This document shows positions 15,421-24,137 of a stretch of DNA of 38,360 nt, in pieces; the stretch's first letter is position 1, and each line of letters begins with the position of its first letter. The notes under the pieces were generated by a model. It saw only the letters and a list, made by a program, of their open reading frames with translations. It had not been told where the DNA came from and ran no database searches. Position numbers and translations under genes: made by a program. Source of the DNA: Opitutaceae bacterium (GTDB lineage: Bacteria > Verrucomicrobiota > Verrucomicrobiia > Opitutales > Opitutaceae). Location: positions 1-38,360 of the forward strand of contig JABIRI010000134.1 in NCBI GenBank assembly GCA_018667915.1, written 5' to 3'.

Positions 15421-17331
15421 ATGAAACCCTTTACCTATCTTCTTAAACCCATCGCTTCAGCGGCCATCGCGTTGGTGGCGACGGGAATCTCCCTCCACGC
15501 ACAACCCTCGGCCCAAGGTCCCGCTTCCCGGGAAGTCGTCGAAAGTGTCGATGAACGCCGCAACCAGTATCTGGCCCGGGTGCGTGAGATGCAGGACCAC
15601 CGCGTGGGTCTTTATCACGAAGATAATTATGCGCGTATCGATAACTCTGCCATGGCCATCCTCCTCATGCGGGGTGATGAAATCGAAGCCTGCAATCGTA
15701 GGGTGCTCGAGCTCATGGAAGAGCCCGGCACGGGTCCGTTCTGGATGTTCCCGACGGCCATGGTGGCGTATGCCGGACGTGATAAGCTGTCGGACGAAGC
15801 GCGTGGAGCCATCCGCGATGCTTGGCGCACGACCCGTCAATTACGGGGTGATACCGAGAACCATTGGGTGATGTATCATGCCGCCATGTATTTGATGGCG
15901 CAGATGTATCCTGATGAGCCGGGTTCGGAGTGGTGGAACGGACTCAGCTCCAGTGAGAACTTGGAAGAAGGCCGCTCGTGGTTGCTTGATTGGATGGATA
16001 TCACCACGACGATCGGGCAGGGAGAATACAACCCGACGCACTACATCGGTGAATACGCGATCCCGCTGCTCATGCTCTCGGTATGGTCGGAGGAACCGGC
16101 GATGCGCCAACGCAGTCGTATGCTGCTCGACTGGTTGTTTGCTGAGCTCGCAACGGTCACCCTTGACGGCATGTTGCGCGGCCCAAACTCGCGGACGGAC
16201 GACACCTCGGTAGTCGAGCGTTGGTATGCGCTGGCCAACTACTTTTCTTGGCAACTCTTCGGCAACATTCCGGCTGGGGAAGGATTCCGTGGTTGGGGCT
16301 GGGGAAACTATTTTTCGGTGCTCGCAGAGTATTATGACGTGCCCGAGGTGATTTACCGTATCGCGGTGGATCGAAAGCACGACATCCTACAACGCGACCG
16401 CGCCCGTTCACGGCGGATTTGGCGTTATGGTGATGAGCACATGCGGCCGATTTATAAGACACAGTATTTACGTGATGAATACGCGGTCGGTTCCCACCAA
16501 GGGGGCATAAGCGATCCCATCCAATCACACGTTTGGGATGTTACTTGGACGGTTGATGACCCGCGTGGCGTGCACAATACGATGTTCTCCCTGCATCCGC
16601 ACTCGTCCGGAAAGGTGATGCAAATGTTCTTTTGCACCTACCCTGAGCCGATGCCTCATGCGGTGACCTATGAGGGTAAACCCTCTTACAACTCGGCCAA
16701 TAAACTGCTCGGCTGCTCGCCTTACGAAGAAGTCGTGCAGGATCTCGATACAGTTATTGCTCTCTACGATATCGATCCCGAGGCGAACTTTCCGCAAGTG
16801 AACGGATTCTTTTCCAAAGATCTCTCTGATGTGACCGAGCACAACTCGGGATGGATCTTCGCGCGCGGAGGCACGACCTACTTGGCCTATCGCCCGCTGG
16901 CTGATTATCATTGGCAGCCGCACATCCGCTACCCGAACGGTCGCGACCCGACCGTTACGGAGGAAACGGGTGGACGGATTCTCACCAGCCCGCACGTCAA
17001 GAATGGCACGATTCTGCAAGCTGCCGACGGCGATGAGTTCACCGATATGGTTGCGTTTCAAAGTGCGATCCTGGCTTTGCCGCTCAGCTACGAGTTGGAT
17101 CCGGTGCCCTCAGTGCGGTTTACCTCCCTACGCGGTAAAGAGATCGTCGCCAAATACGGAGAGACCCCTTATATCGATGGTCAGCCGATCAACTATGGCG
17201 ACTGGAAGCTGTTCGAAGGTCCGCATCTGAATAGTGAGGTAGGCAGCCGGGTTTTGACGATCACCCATGGCCCTCTCGGCCGGGTGCTCGATTTCAACAC
17301 GCTGTCGTCCACCGATATCGTGTTGGAATAA
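15421..17331 (+). CDS. Secreted protein of unknown family, probable helical toroid plus beta-sandwich
   Basis: A 636-residue protein with a signal peptide (cut near SLHAQ). Residues about 40-330 are helical with repeated aromatic motifs (HWVMYHAAMYLMAQM, NYFSWQLFGNIPAGEG, GWGWGNYFSVLAEYYD), like the (alpha/alpha) barrels of polysaccharide lyases and GH88/105-type enzymes. The C-terminal part is strand-rich (HNTMFSLHPHSS, NSGWIFARGGTTYLAYRPL). This layout resembles lyase-type enzymes, but no established catalytic motif was recognised. It lies 6 bp after the propeller gene and 22 bp before the GH127 gene, within one transcript. It is a good candidate for an unclassified carbohydrate-active enzyme in this locus. 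Confidence 0.6.
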   Translation: MKPFTYLLKPIASAAIALVATGISLHAQPSAQGPASREVVESVDERRNQYLARVREMQDHRVGLYHEDNYARIDNSAMAILLMRGDEIEACNRRVLELMEEPGTGPFWMFPTAMVAYAGRDKLSDEARGAIRDAWRTTRQLRGDTENHWVMYHAAMYLMAQMYPDEPGSEWWNGLSSSENLEEGRSWLLDWMDITTTIGQGEYNPTHYIGEYAIPLLMLSVWSEEPAMRQRSRMLLDWLFAELATVTLDGMLRGPNSRTDDTSVVERWYALANYFSWQLFGNIPAGEGFRGWGWGNYFSVLAEYYDVPEVIYRIAVDRKHDILQRDRARSRRIWRYGDEHMRPIYKTQYLRDEYAVGSHQGGISDPIQSHVWDVTWTVDDPRGVHNTMFSLHPHSSGKVMQMFFCTYPEPMPHAVTYEGKPSYNSANKLLGCSPYEEVVQDLDTVIALYDIDPEANFPQVNGFFSKDLSDVTEHNSGWIFARGGTTYLAYRPLADYHWQPHIRYPNGRDPTVTEETGGRILTSPHVKNGTILQAADGDEFTDMVAFQSAILALPLSYELDPVPSVRFTSLRGKEIVAKYGETPYIDGQPINYGDWKLFEGPHLNSEVGSRVLTITHGPLGRVLDFNTLSSTDIVLE

Positions 17332-17353
17332 CCGTTAGATTTGGCCGCTGCTG

Positions 17354-19264
17354 ATGCCTACCCCGACTGCATTGCCCCTCGCCGCCGTTCGCCTCATGGG
17401 AGGCGTGTTGGGCGAGCGGGTAGAGAGGGTTGGCAAAGTGACGCTGTTGCGCCAATGGGATGCGTTGAATGATCGTATCCCCGGCGCTGAGCCCAGCCAT
17501 GCGGTGCGAAATTTCCGCATCGCGGCCGGTGACGAAGAAGGTGAATACGATGGACTGTGGTTCCAGGATTCGGATGTCGCGAAATGGTTGGAAGCCGCGT
17601 GTTATCGCATGAGTTTTGCTCCCGACCAGCGATTAGTCGCGGCGGTGGATGAATTGGTGGATCTCTACGAGCGGGCGCAGGAGGATGACGGGTATTTACA
17701 CACTTATCATCAACTCACCCCGGGCGCCGAACGCTGGTCGAATCTGCGTGATCTCCACGAACTCTATTGCGCGGGCCATTTTATCGAAGCTGCGGTGGCG
17801 CATTTCGACGTGACGGGTTCGATCCGATTGAGGACCGTAGCCCAAAAATTGGCCGACCTCCTGTGTCGCACTTTCGGTAATGCCGACGGACAAATCAGGG
17901 CGTATCCGGGACACCCCGAATTGGAATTGGCGTTAGTAAAACTGGCGCGAGCGAGTGGAAAAAAATGCTACCTGGATTTGGCAGACTTTTTTGTGCGGGA
18001 GCGGGGATGCGAACCTCATTACTTTGTGGAGGAGGCTCAGGGTCGTGGGGAAACGAAATCGCCCGTGTGGGCGTATTATGACGAGCAGGCCTATTGGCAA
18101 AGTCACGTTCCCGTTGTGGAGCAAACGGAGCCCCGTGGCCATGCGGTCCGCGCCATGTATCTTTACGCAGCGATGGCGGATCTGGCCCGAGAAACCGGCG
18201 CCGTCGATATGGCCGAAAGCGGTGTCCGACTTTGGAACGAAATGGTTGCCAAACATCTCTACATTATCGGTGGAGTGGGGGCGGACGGTCCCGGAGGTGA
18301 AAATTTTTCCGCCCCCTACGATCTTCCTGACGACCGTTCCTATGCGGAAACATGTGCGGCGATTGGTCTCATGATGTGGGCGCGTCGATTGCTCGACCTA
18401 CGCTTGGATGCGCGTTTTACGGAGGTGATGGAACGGGCGCTCTACAACAATGTGCTCGCGGGGCTCTCACAGGATGGTTGCCACTATTTTTATGTGAATC
18501 CCTTGGCGGTGAATCCCGGAGAAACGCGCCGTCGCTACGATTGTAAAATGGTCAAGACTCAACGCGTGCCGTGGTTTGGCTGTGCCTGTTGTCCACCTAA
18601 TGTGGCCCGACTGTTGTCTTCATTGGGGCATTATGCCGTTAGCCGCATCACCGGCGGTTTGGCCGTGCATTTGCTCACTCCGTTGGAGCTCGATAACGAC
18701 GGATGGCGGCTGCGAATTGAAACGAATTATCCGTGGACGGAGGCGGTGGAAATTGAAGTCAAGAGAGCGCCGGAGGGTTGCACGACATTGGCCGTTCGCG
18801 ATCTAGAGGCGACCTGGTTCCTCAACGAGGAACCCCTCGAAGAGACTTCGATTTCGGGCTATTTGAAACTCACCCGTGAATGGCAGGTGGGCGATTGCCT
18901 TTCCGCGAATATTCCTCTGCCGATCGAGCGCGTGCGAGCGCATCCCCGTGTCACTTCGGCCAGCGGGCGCGTGGCTCTGAAGCGCGGTCCGGTGATATAT
19001 GCCGTGGAGGAGGCCGACCATGGTGTGGGCCTGACAAGTTTAGGCGTGAAACGTGATGCCGTGCTCCGGGCGGACACCGATCCGCGTTGGGGAGTTACCG
19101 TTCTCACGGGAGATGCGGTGCGCGAATCTTCTCCGGCTACCCTTTACCAATCGGATCAGAATCCACAGTTTGAAACGACCTCCTTGCGGGCCATTCCTTA
19201 CGCATGGTGGGGCAACCGAGGCGAAGGCGAAATGAGAATATGGATACGGGATTACGAATCATGA
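17354..19264 (+). CDS. GH127 beta-L-arabinofuranosidase family protein
   Basis: A 636-residue protein of the GH127 (DUF1680) family. The zinc and catalytic residues of Bifidobacterium HypBA1 (Glu338, Cys340, Cys417, Cys418) correspond to Glu332 and Cys334 in YAETCAAIG and Cys412-Cys413 in CACCPPN; in HypBA1 a Cys of the CC pair is the nucleophile. Length and order (helical barrel, then beta-sandwiches) are typical. No signal peptide is seen, so it works in the cytoplasm on imported sugars. GH127 enzymes remove beta-L-arabinofuranose, for example from hydroxyproline-linked arabino-oligosaccharides of extensin or from rhamnogalacturonan II; some members act on other sugars. The stop overlaps the next start by ATGA, coupling it to an exported M28 peptidase. 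Confidence 0.92.
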   Translation: MPTPTALPLAAVRLMGGVLGERVERVGKVTLLRQWDALNDRIPGAEPSHAVRNFRIAAGDEEGEYDGLWFQDSDVAKWLEAACYRMSFAPDQRLVAAVDELVDLYERAQEDDGYLHTYHQLTPGAERWSNLRDLHELYCAGHFIEAAVAHFDVTGSIRLRTVAQKLADLLCRTFGNADGQIRAYPGHPELELALVKLARASGKKCYLDLADFFVRERGCEPHYFVEEAQGRGETKSPVWAYYDEQAYWQSHVPVVEQTEPRGHAVRAMYLYAAMADLARETGAVDMAESGVRLWNEMVAKHLYIIGGVGADGPGGENFSAPYDLPDDRSYAETCAAIGLMMWARRLLDLRLDARFTEVMERALYNNVLAGLSQDGCHYFYVNPLAVNPGETRRRYDCKMVKTQRVPWFGCACCPPNVARLLSSLGHYAVSRITGGLAVHLLTPLELDNDGWRLRIETNYPWTEAVEIEVKRAPEGCTTLAVRDLEATWFLNEEPLEETSISGYLKLTREWQVGDCLSANIPLPIERVRAHPRVTSASGRVALKRGPVIYAVEEADHGVGLTSLGVKRDAVLRADTDPRWGVTVLTGDAVRESSPATLYQSDQNPQFETTSLRAIPYAWWGNRGEGEMRIWIRDYES

Positions 19265-20649
19265 AAAACCTACAAAAACTTATAATCGGTGGCATCGCGT
19301 TGACGTTGTCGCTCACGCCACTGGTTGGCGCCATCACGCCGGCCGAAGTGGCGGCCCGGGTGGCGACGGATGATGTGACAGTCAAATTCCTCGAAATGCT
19401 GTGCGACGATCACGGCGGACGACTTACGGGTCACCCGGCAAATGAAGCCGCCATGGTCGATTTGGAGGCAGCGTTGCGCGAATTGGATCTCAATCCGACG
19501 CGCGAGAACTTTCCCATGCGCGGTTGGGTGCGGGCCGATGACACCCTCACAATGAATGGTCCGGTTACGCGGGAAATGCGCGCGATTGGAATTGGTTACA
19601 TCGAGCCGACCGGCCCGATCGCGGGACCGGTGGTGGATCTTGGAGCGGGTGGTCCGGAGGCGTTTGAACGTGATTTTCCGGCGGGCGCGATCGGCCTTTT
19701 CGGCCCCAGTGCGAAGGGGCGCACCGATGAGGTCAGTGCGCGGGCGGTTGAGCACGGTTTGTCGGCTTTGATGTTTATCAACCGGGTGGGGGGAGGTCAG
19801 CTCCTCGCGCGGACTGGCGGATTCCACGGCGAGTCTCTACCCTTGCCGGTATATTCCATTACGCAGGAAGAAGGTTTTTGGATGCGCCGATTGATTGTCC
19901 GTGACGTCGCGGTGGAGGTTGGGCTGCAGGCTCGCTCCTACACCAAGCCAATCGAAACCAGTAACCTGCGGGTGCGCATTCCGGGTCGCTCGAAGGAGAC
20001 GGTATTGGTCGGGGCTCACTTTGACAGTTGGGACCAAGGTCAAGGCGCGATCGATAACGGTTTGGGTATCGCGCAACTACTCGCCATCGCTCGCGTGCTG
20101 CGCGACGAGGAACTCGAACGCACCGTCGAACTGGTCTGGTATAACGGCGAGGAACAGGGCCTCTGGGGATCGCGTTATGCGATCGAATCGGGGGTGGATG
20201 CGAAGAATCCGCCCGTCGTTATGCTCAACCTCGATATGGTCGGTGTGCCGATTGCGGTGAACGCGATGGGCCACGATGATCTATTACCCGTGCTGGAGCG
20301 ATGGAACAGCAGTCGAGGCGACGCGGCCCTGGAGCAGGGCGTGCAAAACAAATCATGGGTCGCGAGCGATCATACTCCTTACCAAGTAAACGGCGTTCGT
20401 ATCATCACGTTCAACGCGCCGATCGACCACGATTCTGTGCGCTACTACCACGACTTTGGTGATACCTACGACAAACTCACGCCCGAGTTGATCAAAGACT
20501 CCGCGGCCACGATCGCCTCGTTGGTGGTCGAGCTGGCGCAGGTCGCCGACTTGCCGACGGGGACATTACCCCCGGCCGAAGTCGAAGCCCTTTTACTCAA
20601 AGCCAAACTCGATAGCCGTCTGAAGGCTACGGGCATGTGGAAATTTTAA
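19261..20649 (+). CDS. Exported M28-family metallopeptidase
   Basis: A 462-residue zinc aminopeptidase-type enzyme. The start at 19261 overlaps the GH127 stop (ATGA) and gives a clean signal peptide (MKNLQKLIIGGIALTLSLTP); a longer frame from 19204 would lack one. The five metal-binding positions of clan MH are visible: His253 in GAHFDSWD, Asp265 in GAIDNGLG, catalytic Glu297 with Glu298 in NGEEQGLWG, Asp325 in NLDMVG and His397 near the end. A PA-like insert (about residues 110-230) precedes the catalytic part. It should release N-terminal residues or cleave dipeptides in the periplasm. Its place between GH127 and a second peptidase suggests that the substrate has a peptide component. Confidence 0.88.
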   Translation: MKNLQKLIIGGIALTLSLTPLVGAITPAEVAARVATDDVTVKFLEMLCDDHGGRLTGHPANEAAMVDLEAALRELDLNPTRENFPMRGWVRADDTLTMNGPVTREMRAIGIGYIEPTGPIAGPVVDLGAGGPEAFERDFPAGAIGLFGPSAKGRTDEVSARAVEHGLSALMFINRVGGGQLLARTGGFHGESLPLPVYSITQEEGFWMRRLIVRDVAVEVGLQARSYTKPIETSNLRVRIPGRSKETVLVGAHFDSWDQGQGAIDNGLGIAQLLAIARVLRDEELERTVELVWYNGEEQGLWGSRYAIESGVDAKNPPVVMLNLDMVGVPIAVNAMGHDDLLPVLERWNSSRGDAALEQGVQNKSWVASDHTPYQVNGVRIITFNAPIDHDSVRYYHDFGDTYDKLTPELIKDSAATIASLVVELAQVADLPTGTLPPAEVEALLLKAKLDSRLKATGMWKF

Positions 20650-20663
20650 ACCCGATCATTATC

Positions 20664-21449
20664 ATGAAACGCTCCTGTCTCTTCGCCTTTGGTCTTTTGT
20701 TCGCCACTCCATCGTTTGCTCAAAACACCGATTGGATGACCTCGCCCCGCGCCTCGATTTTAGCGGTGGGAGGTTCGATGATGAACGGCAACCATTTCGC
20801 CGATGCGACTCTCGAGGTCATGCGGGAGCACTATGCCGGCACCAAGACGGTCGCATTGGTTTTGCATCCCTCACATGTCGTCGATCGCGACAAAATGGAA
20901 CGGCGACTGAAGGAAGCCTTCATGCACCTCGGCGGGCAAGACGCGTTTTCATTGCACCGGTTCGATACAGCCGAAGCCAACCGCCGTCTTGCCGAAGCCG
21001 ATGCGATCTTTGTGGGTGGTGGCGATACGTTCATGTTGCTCCGTGAATTTTATGAAACCGGCCAACTCGGGATCATCCGTCAACGCGTGCTCGAAGGGGT
21101 GCCATTGGCCGGCAGCAGCGCGGGCGCTAATATTTGTGGGCCTGTGATTGGCACCACCAATGATTTTCCGGTTACCGATGTCCCGACGCGCCGTTCGCTC
21201 GCGATCATTCCGGTCGTGATCAATCCGCATCACCCGCGTGCTGACCAGCAACCCGAGCACGACAGTCGCGCTTGGAAGATCCGCAATTACCTGCGTTGGA
21301 ATCCCACCGAACGTGTGATGGCCCTCGGTGACCGTGCTATGATTCGCCTGCACGAAGGCGAGCTCACCATCGCCCTCGGTCCCGCTTGGGAATACCGCTC
21401 GGGCAAAACCACCCCGCTGAAAACTGGCGACAAAGTGGAATTGGAATAA
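20664..21449 (+). CDS. Exported peptidase S51 (dipeptidase E / cyanophycinase-like)
   Basis: A 261-residue protein with a signal peptide (cut near SFAQN). It carries VGGGDTFMLL (117-126) and the nucleophile elbow AGSSAGANI with Ser152, plus INPHHPRADQQ with the probable catalytic His189 or His190. These are the hallmarks of family S51, which includes dipeptidase E (Asp-Xaa dipeptides) and cyanophycinase (beta-Asp-Arg). The start at 20664 was preferred over 20637, which lies in the end of the previous gene and spoils the signal peptide. It follows the M28 gene after 14 bp and ends the series at a hairpin (21480-21506). Together the two peptidases could finish an Asp-containing or isopeptide-linked substrate. 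Confidence 0.83.
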   Translation: MKRSCLFAFGLLFATPSFAQNTDWMTSPRASILAVGGSMMNGNHFADATLEVMREHYAGTKTVALVLHPSHVVDRDKMERRLKEAFMHLGGQDAFSLHRFDTAEANRRLAEADAIFVGGGDTFMLLREFYETGQLGIIRQRVLEGVPLAGSSAGANICGPVIGTTNDFPVTDVPTRRSLAIIPVVINPHHPRADQQPEHDSRAWKIRNYLRWNPTERVMALGDRAMIRLHEGELTIALGPAWEYRSGKTTPLKTGDKVELE

Positions 21450-21479
21450 CCACCACCATCCTCCACTCCCGCCCTCTCC

Positions 21480-21506
21480 GCGAATGTTCGTATTACGAAC
21501 ATTCGC
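21480..21506. repeat. 12-bp palindromic hairpin, left copy (possible bidirectional terminator)
   Basis: GCGAATGTTCGT (21480-21491) and ACGAACATTCGC (21495-21506) form a perfect 12-bp stem with the loop ATT, between the convergent ends of the S51 gene and the lipoprotein gene. There is no T-run. The core is 20/25 identical to the hairpin at 22162-22186 on the other side of the lipoprotein gene. Confidence 0.8.
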
Positions 21507-21529
21507 TCACGTTAAGAAAAGAACCCGAG

Positions 21530-21967
21530 CTATTCGATCCGGATTTTGTCGTCGTCGATGCGTTGCTTCCATGAAATCACCTTTCCGTCCATGATGAGAA
21601 ATTCAGTGATTTGATCTAAGGAGGAAGATTCCTGCGTAAACGTGGGTTCCGACACCATGATGGTTTGTTCGGTATTTCGGTCGTAAACGGCGACCTGTCG
21701 CGTGCCGTCAGGGACCATACGGATCTTCGAGCGCATTTTGTCTTGATAGGTCCAGATTGCACCCGTGGCGCCCGATTTTTCGATGGATGATTTCCGGTCA
21801 GGCTCGCCCATCTGCTCGATGAGCGTCATCACAGAGTCACCGCGCTTCACCGTAAAAGCTGCGGGCGGTGGCGTCTTGCTTCTCTTGGTGGTCGTTTCGC
21901 AGCCGGTTAACGCGAAGAGAACGACAAAAAGTGAGAGGATTCTAGAATAGAATGTGCGTGCTTTCAT
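21530..21967 (-). CDS. Small lipoprotein, paralogue of the one at 3053-3508
   Basis: A 145-residue protein starting at the ATG at 21967, which gives the signal MKARTFYSRILSLFVVLFAL with the lipobox LTGC (Cys23); the frame continues upstream but without a plausible signal. Mature part: MGEPDRKSS, IWTYQDKMRS and, near the end, ITEFLIMDGKVISWKQR. These positions match LGEP, LWVYRR and TEILVVDGVVHDW of the other lipoprotein, so the two are diverged copies of an SmpA/BamE-like envelope protein. It stands alone between convergent neighbours and is flanked by two related palindromes, which suggests a transposable or recombined cassette. Function unknown. Confidence 0.72.
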   Translation of the reverse strand: MKARTFYSRILSLFVVLFALTGCETTTKRSKTPPPAAFTVKRGDSVMTLIEQMGEPDRKSSIEKSGATGAIWTYQDKMRSKIRMVPDGTRQVAVYDRNTEQTIMVSEPTFTQESSSLDQITEFLIMDGKVISWKQRIDDDKIRIE

Positions 21968-22114
21968 TTGATTGGAGGGAGTTTGTGAGGGTGTTGATTT
22001 ATTCGGATCGCAGGGCGACCAGGTGGCTGATTTTCGTGATACGGTTTGCCTCTTCCACTGCATGCCTCCGGCGATGTGGTGCTGAGTCAAGTCGTCGAGA
22101 TGCAGCTGTAGTTA

Positions 22115-22150
22115 GTAGTTCAGCTCCGCTTCCTTGAGTCGGGGCTGAAC
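22115..22150 (+). repeat. GTAG-headed hairpin, copy D
   Basis: GTAG (22115-22118) is followed by TTCAGCTCCG, an 11-nt loop and CGGGGCTGAA, a 10-bp stem with one G-T pair that extends one more base pair into the head. The layout matches the REP-like hairpins near 1127-1317 but the stem is different and the loop longer. It lies in the 227-bp gap between the lipoprotein and mutarotase-like genes. Confidence 0.6.
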
Positions 22151-22161
22151 TTAGAATTAGC

Positions 22162-22186
22162 CCAATGTTCGCATCACAAACATTGG
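22162..22186. repeat. Palindromic hairpin, right copy, terminator of the symporter operon
   Basis: CCAATGTT (22162-22169) pairs with AACATTGG (22179-22186) around a 9-nt loop, 9 bp past the stop of the mutarotase-like gene. It shares 20 of 25 bases with the left copy at 21481-21505. Confidence 0.7.
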
Positions 22187-22194
22187 AATACCGC

Positions 22195-23049
22195 TCAGGC
22201 TGCGGGTTCGCCGAATTCGTAGGTAAGTTGCCAGTCGCGATGTGCTCCGGGTGTGAGGTCGAGTAGTTGGTAGGGTTCGATCGAGAAAGTGAATCCGTTC
22301 ATCCAGATCGGACATTCCGATAGCACAAAATTGGTGGTGAATTTGATTCCGTCGGATAGTCGTGGATGCCCGATTGTGCATTCGAGTTTCGTGCCGGTGA
22401 CACCATCGAGCAGCACAAAGGCGCCGTCGTCTTTGCCGATGTATTCGCGGCTGGGTGTGAGCACGCCTCCGTTGAATTCGAATCCCGAGTCCGGTGATAG
22501 TGACGCGTTGCGGGGTAGCTCTACGCGAAGGCTCGCGTTTTCTCCTAAGGCGAAGAACGGATGGGCGAACCACTCGAAATGCATCGGCTGGTCACTGAGA
22601 TTCAGGAGGCGGCTTTGACTGCGCAGGACCCGTCCATCGAGCTCAACGATGCGGGTAACTTCACACGCATAGCCGGCCGCTTGGTGGCGGGTGCGAAACT
22701 CGACCCGGGTGGACTGAGCATCGATGTGCCAGAAACACGGTTCGACGACGGCAATAGTTTCGTCCACTCGACCGAGTTTACCCACTCCAGGAGCGATACC
22801 TTCGTCGCCTTGCCAAAGCCATTTTTGGCCGGCGCGGGACCGATCCCGAAAAGATTCAGGAAGGCCGTGGCCGTTAAATGGCTCGGGATTGGGCTCAACG
22901 CCTTCGGGGCCACTGAGCAACGGCCCGGCGACATGGTCGTGGACCTGCCAAATGAAACCACCGCTACAAAATCGAGGTCCGAGCCGAGAGATATCGGCGA
23001 CGGGGTCGAGCAGATCAACGCGCAGGGAGTCGTTGGCGAGGGAAAGCAT
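22195..23049 (-). CDS. Galactose-mutarotase-like protein
   Basis: The 284-residue protein is strand-rich and resembles the galactose mutarotase / aldose 1-epimerase superfamily: N-terminal LANDSLRVDLLDPVADISRLGPRF, a central strand pair with MHFEWFAHPFFAL (His residues near 157-164) and a C-terminal WQLTYEF. The canonical mutarotase catalytic pair cannot be assigned with confidence, so it may be a sugar-binding or epimerase relative. No signal peptide. It is the last gene of the symporter-dehydrogenase operon, 11 bp after the dehydrogenase. A role in converting sugar anomers for the dehydrogenase is plausible from context only. Confidence 0.6.
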   Translation of the reverse strand: MLSLANDSLRVDLLDPVADISRLGPRFCSGGFIWQVHDHVAGPLLSGPEGVEPNPEPFNGHGLPESFRDRSRAGQKWLWQGDEGIAPGVGKLGRVDETIAVVEPCFWHIDAQSTRVEFRTRHQAAGYACEVTRIVELDGRVLRSQSRLLNLSDQPMHFEWFAHPFFALGENASLRVELPRNASLSPDSGFEFNGGVLTPSREYIGKDDGAFVLLDGVTGTKLECTIGHPRLSDGIKFTTNFVLSECPIWMNGFTFSIEPYQLLDLTPGAHRDWQLTYEFGEPAA

Positions 23050-23060
23050 GGCAGCCCGAT

Positions 23061-24137
23061 TTAGCGGTCGCCGGAGATCTTTTGATAGTAAGGGTCACCT
23101 TCGGTGATCGTGCCTTGTCGCACGGGGCGCTCGGTGAAGGCAGACTTGTAGATCGCGGTGAGCAATTCAATGGTGCGGCGGGCCTCAGGGCCGGACGTGT
23201 GAGGACGTTCGCCGCGGTCCATATTTTCGATAAAGGCGCGGAGTTGGGCGCCGTGAGTCGAACCGACGTCGGGGGGGAAACTTTGCCAGGCTTGTTGCAA
23301 TGCGTCGTCTTGCGCCGGAGGCGCGAGGGTGAGTTTCCAATTGTCGCGGGTGTAACCGTAAAGGTGATCGAGTTCGGCAGTGCCGCGTTGGAAGTCGAGG
23401 CGTAGGTAAGTGTCCTGCCGCGGGCTTAATGCACTGTTCACAATGGAACCGAAGGCGCCGTTCTTGAAGCGCACCAGGGCCATGGAAATGTCTTCGACTT
23501 CGATGTCGCGATCGAGCGTGCCAGCCATGGATCGCACTTCTTCCCAATCGCCGAAAAGATCGAGGAAATGGTCCATCGCATGAATACCCAGCCCCATGGT
23601 CGGTCCTCCCAGTTCGGTCGCCCATTTTCCGCGCCAAGGCACGGCATAGTAGGCTTCGTCACGATACCAGAGGGTGTTGCACACGCCAACGAGCGGCTTG
23701 CCGAGTTGACCGTTTTTTGCGAGGCGTTTGAGGTGTAGATTTGACGAAGCAAACCGCATCTGGAAGACGCAGGCGGTGTAGCAACCGGTGCGATTCTCGG
23801 CTTTGTGAATCAGATCGAGCTCGGCCAGCGAGCCACAAAGCGGTTTTTCGCAAAGCACCCAGGCGCCTTTCTCCATCGCCTTGATGCTCATGGCGGTGTG
23901 GGTGCTGGGGGGGGTGGCGATCAGGACAATGTCGGGTCCGACTTCTTCGAGCATTTCGTCGTAGTCGGTAAAGGAGAGGGGCACGTTGGCCCGCTCGCAG
24001 ACAGCTTTTAACTTGTCGGCATCCAGATCAACGGCCGCCACCAGTTCGACGCGATCGCTCACGTTTTCAACGGCTTGCAGATGGGCGTCACAGATGGCAC
24101 CCGTGCCAACCAATACAGCGCGATAGGTTTTACTCAT
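23061..24137 (-). CDS. Gfo/Idh/MocA-family NAD(P)-dependent sugar dehydrogenase
   Basis: A 358-residue oxidoreductase. The N-terminal Rossmann domain has VLVGTGAI (8-15) and the family motif CEKPL with Glu97-Lys98-Pro99. The C-terminal domain carries GGPTMGLGIHAMDHFLDLFG, where His186, Asp189 and His190 are in the position of the usual catalytic Asp/His region. Such enzymes oxidise or epimerise sugars, inositols or their derivatives in the cytoplasm. The start overlaps the symporter stop by 4 bp (ATGA), so transport and oxidation are coupled. A run of eight C in the coding strand (23907-23914 on plus as G) lies within ATPPSTH and could be prone to slippage. Substrate unknown. Confidence 0.9.
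   Translation of the reverse strand: MSKTYRAVLVGTGAICDAHLQAVENVSDRVELVAAVDLDADKLKAVCERANVPLSFTDYDEMLEEVGPDIVLIATPPSTHTAMSIKAMEKGAWVLCEKPLCGSLAELDLIHKAENRTGCYTACVFQMRFASSNLHLKRLAKNGQLGKPLVGVCNTLWYRDEAYYAVPWRGKWATELGGPTMGLGIHAMDHFLDLFGDWEEVRSMAGTLDRDIEVEDISMALVRFKNGAFGSIVNSALSPRQDTYLRLDFQRGTAELDHLYGYTRDNWKLTLAPPAQDDALQQAWQSFPPDVGSTHGAQLRAFIENMDRGERPHTSGPEARRTIELLTAIYKSAFTERPVRQGTITEGDPYYQKISGDR

Noticed and set aside
20664-21449. Cyanophycinase proper
   Set aside because: The S51 motifs fit, but no cyanophycin synthetase is present and the length and SAGAN context fit dipeptidase E-like enzymes as well, so only the family is claimed.
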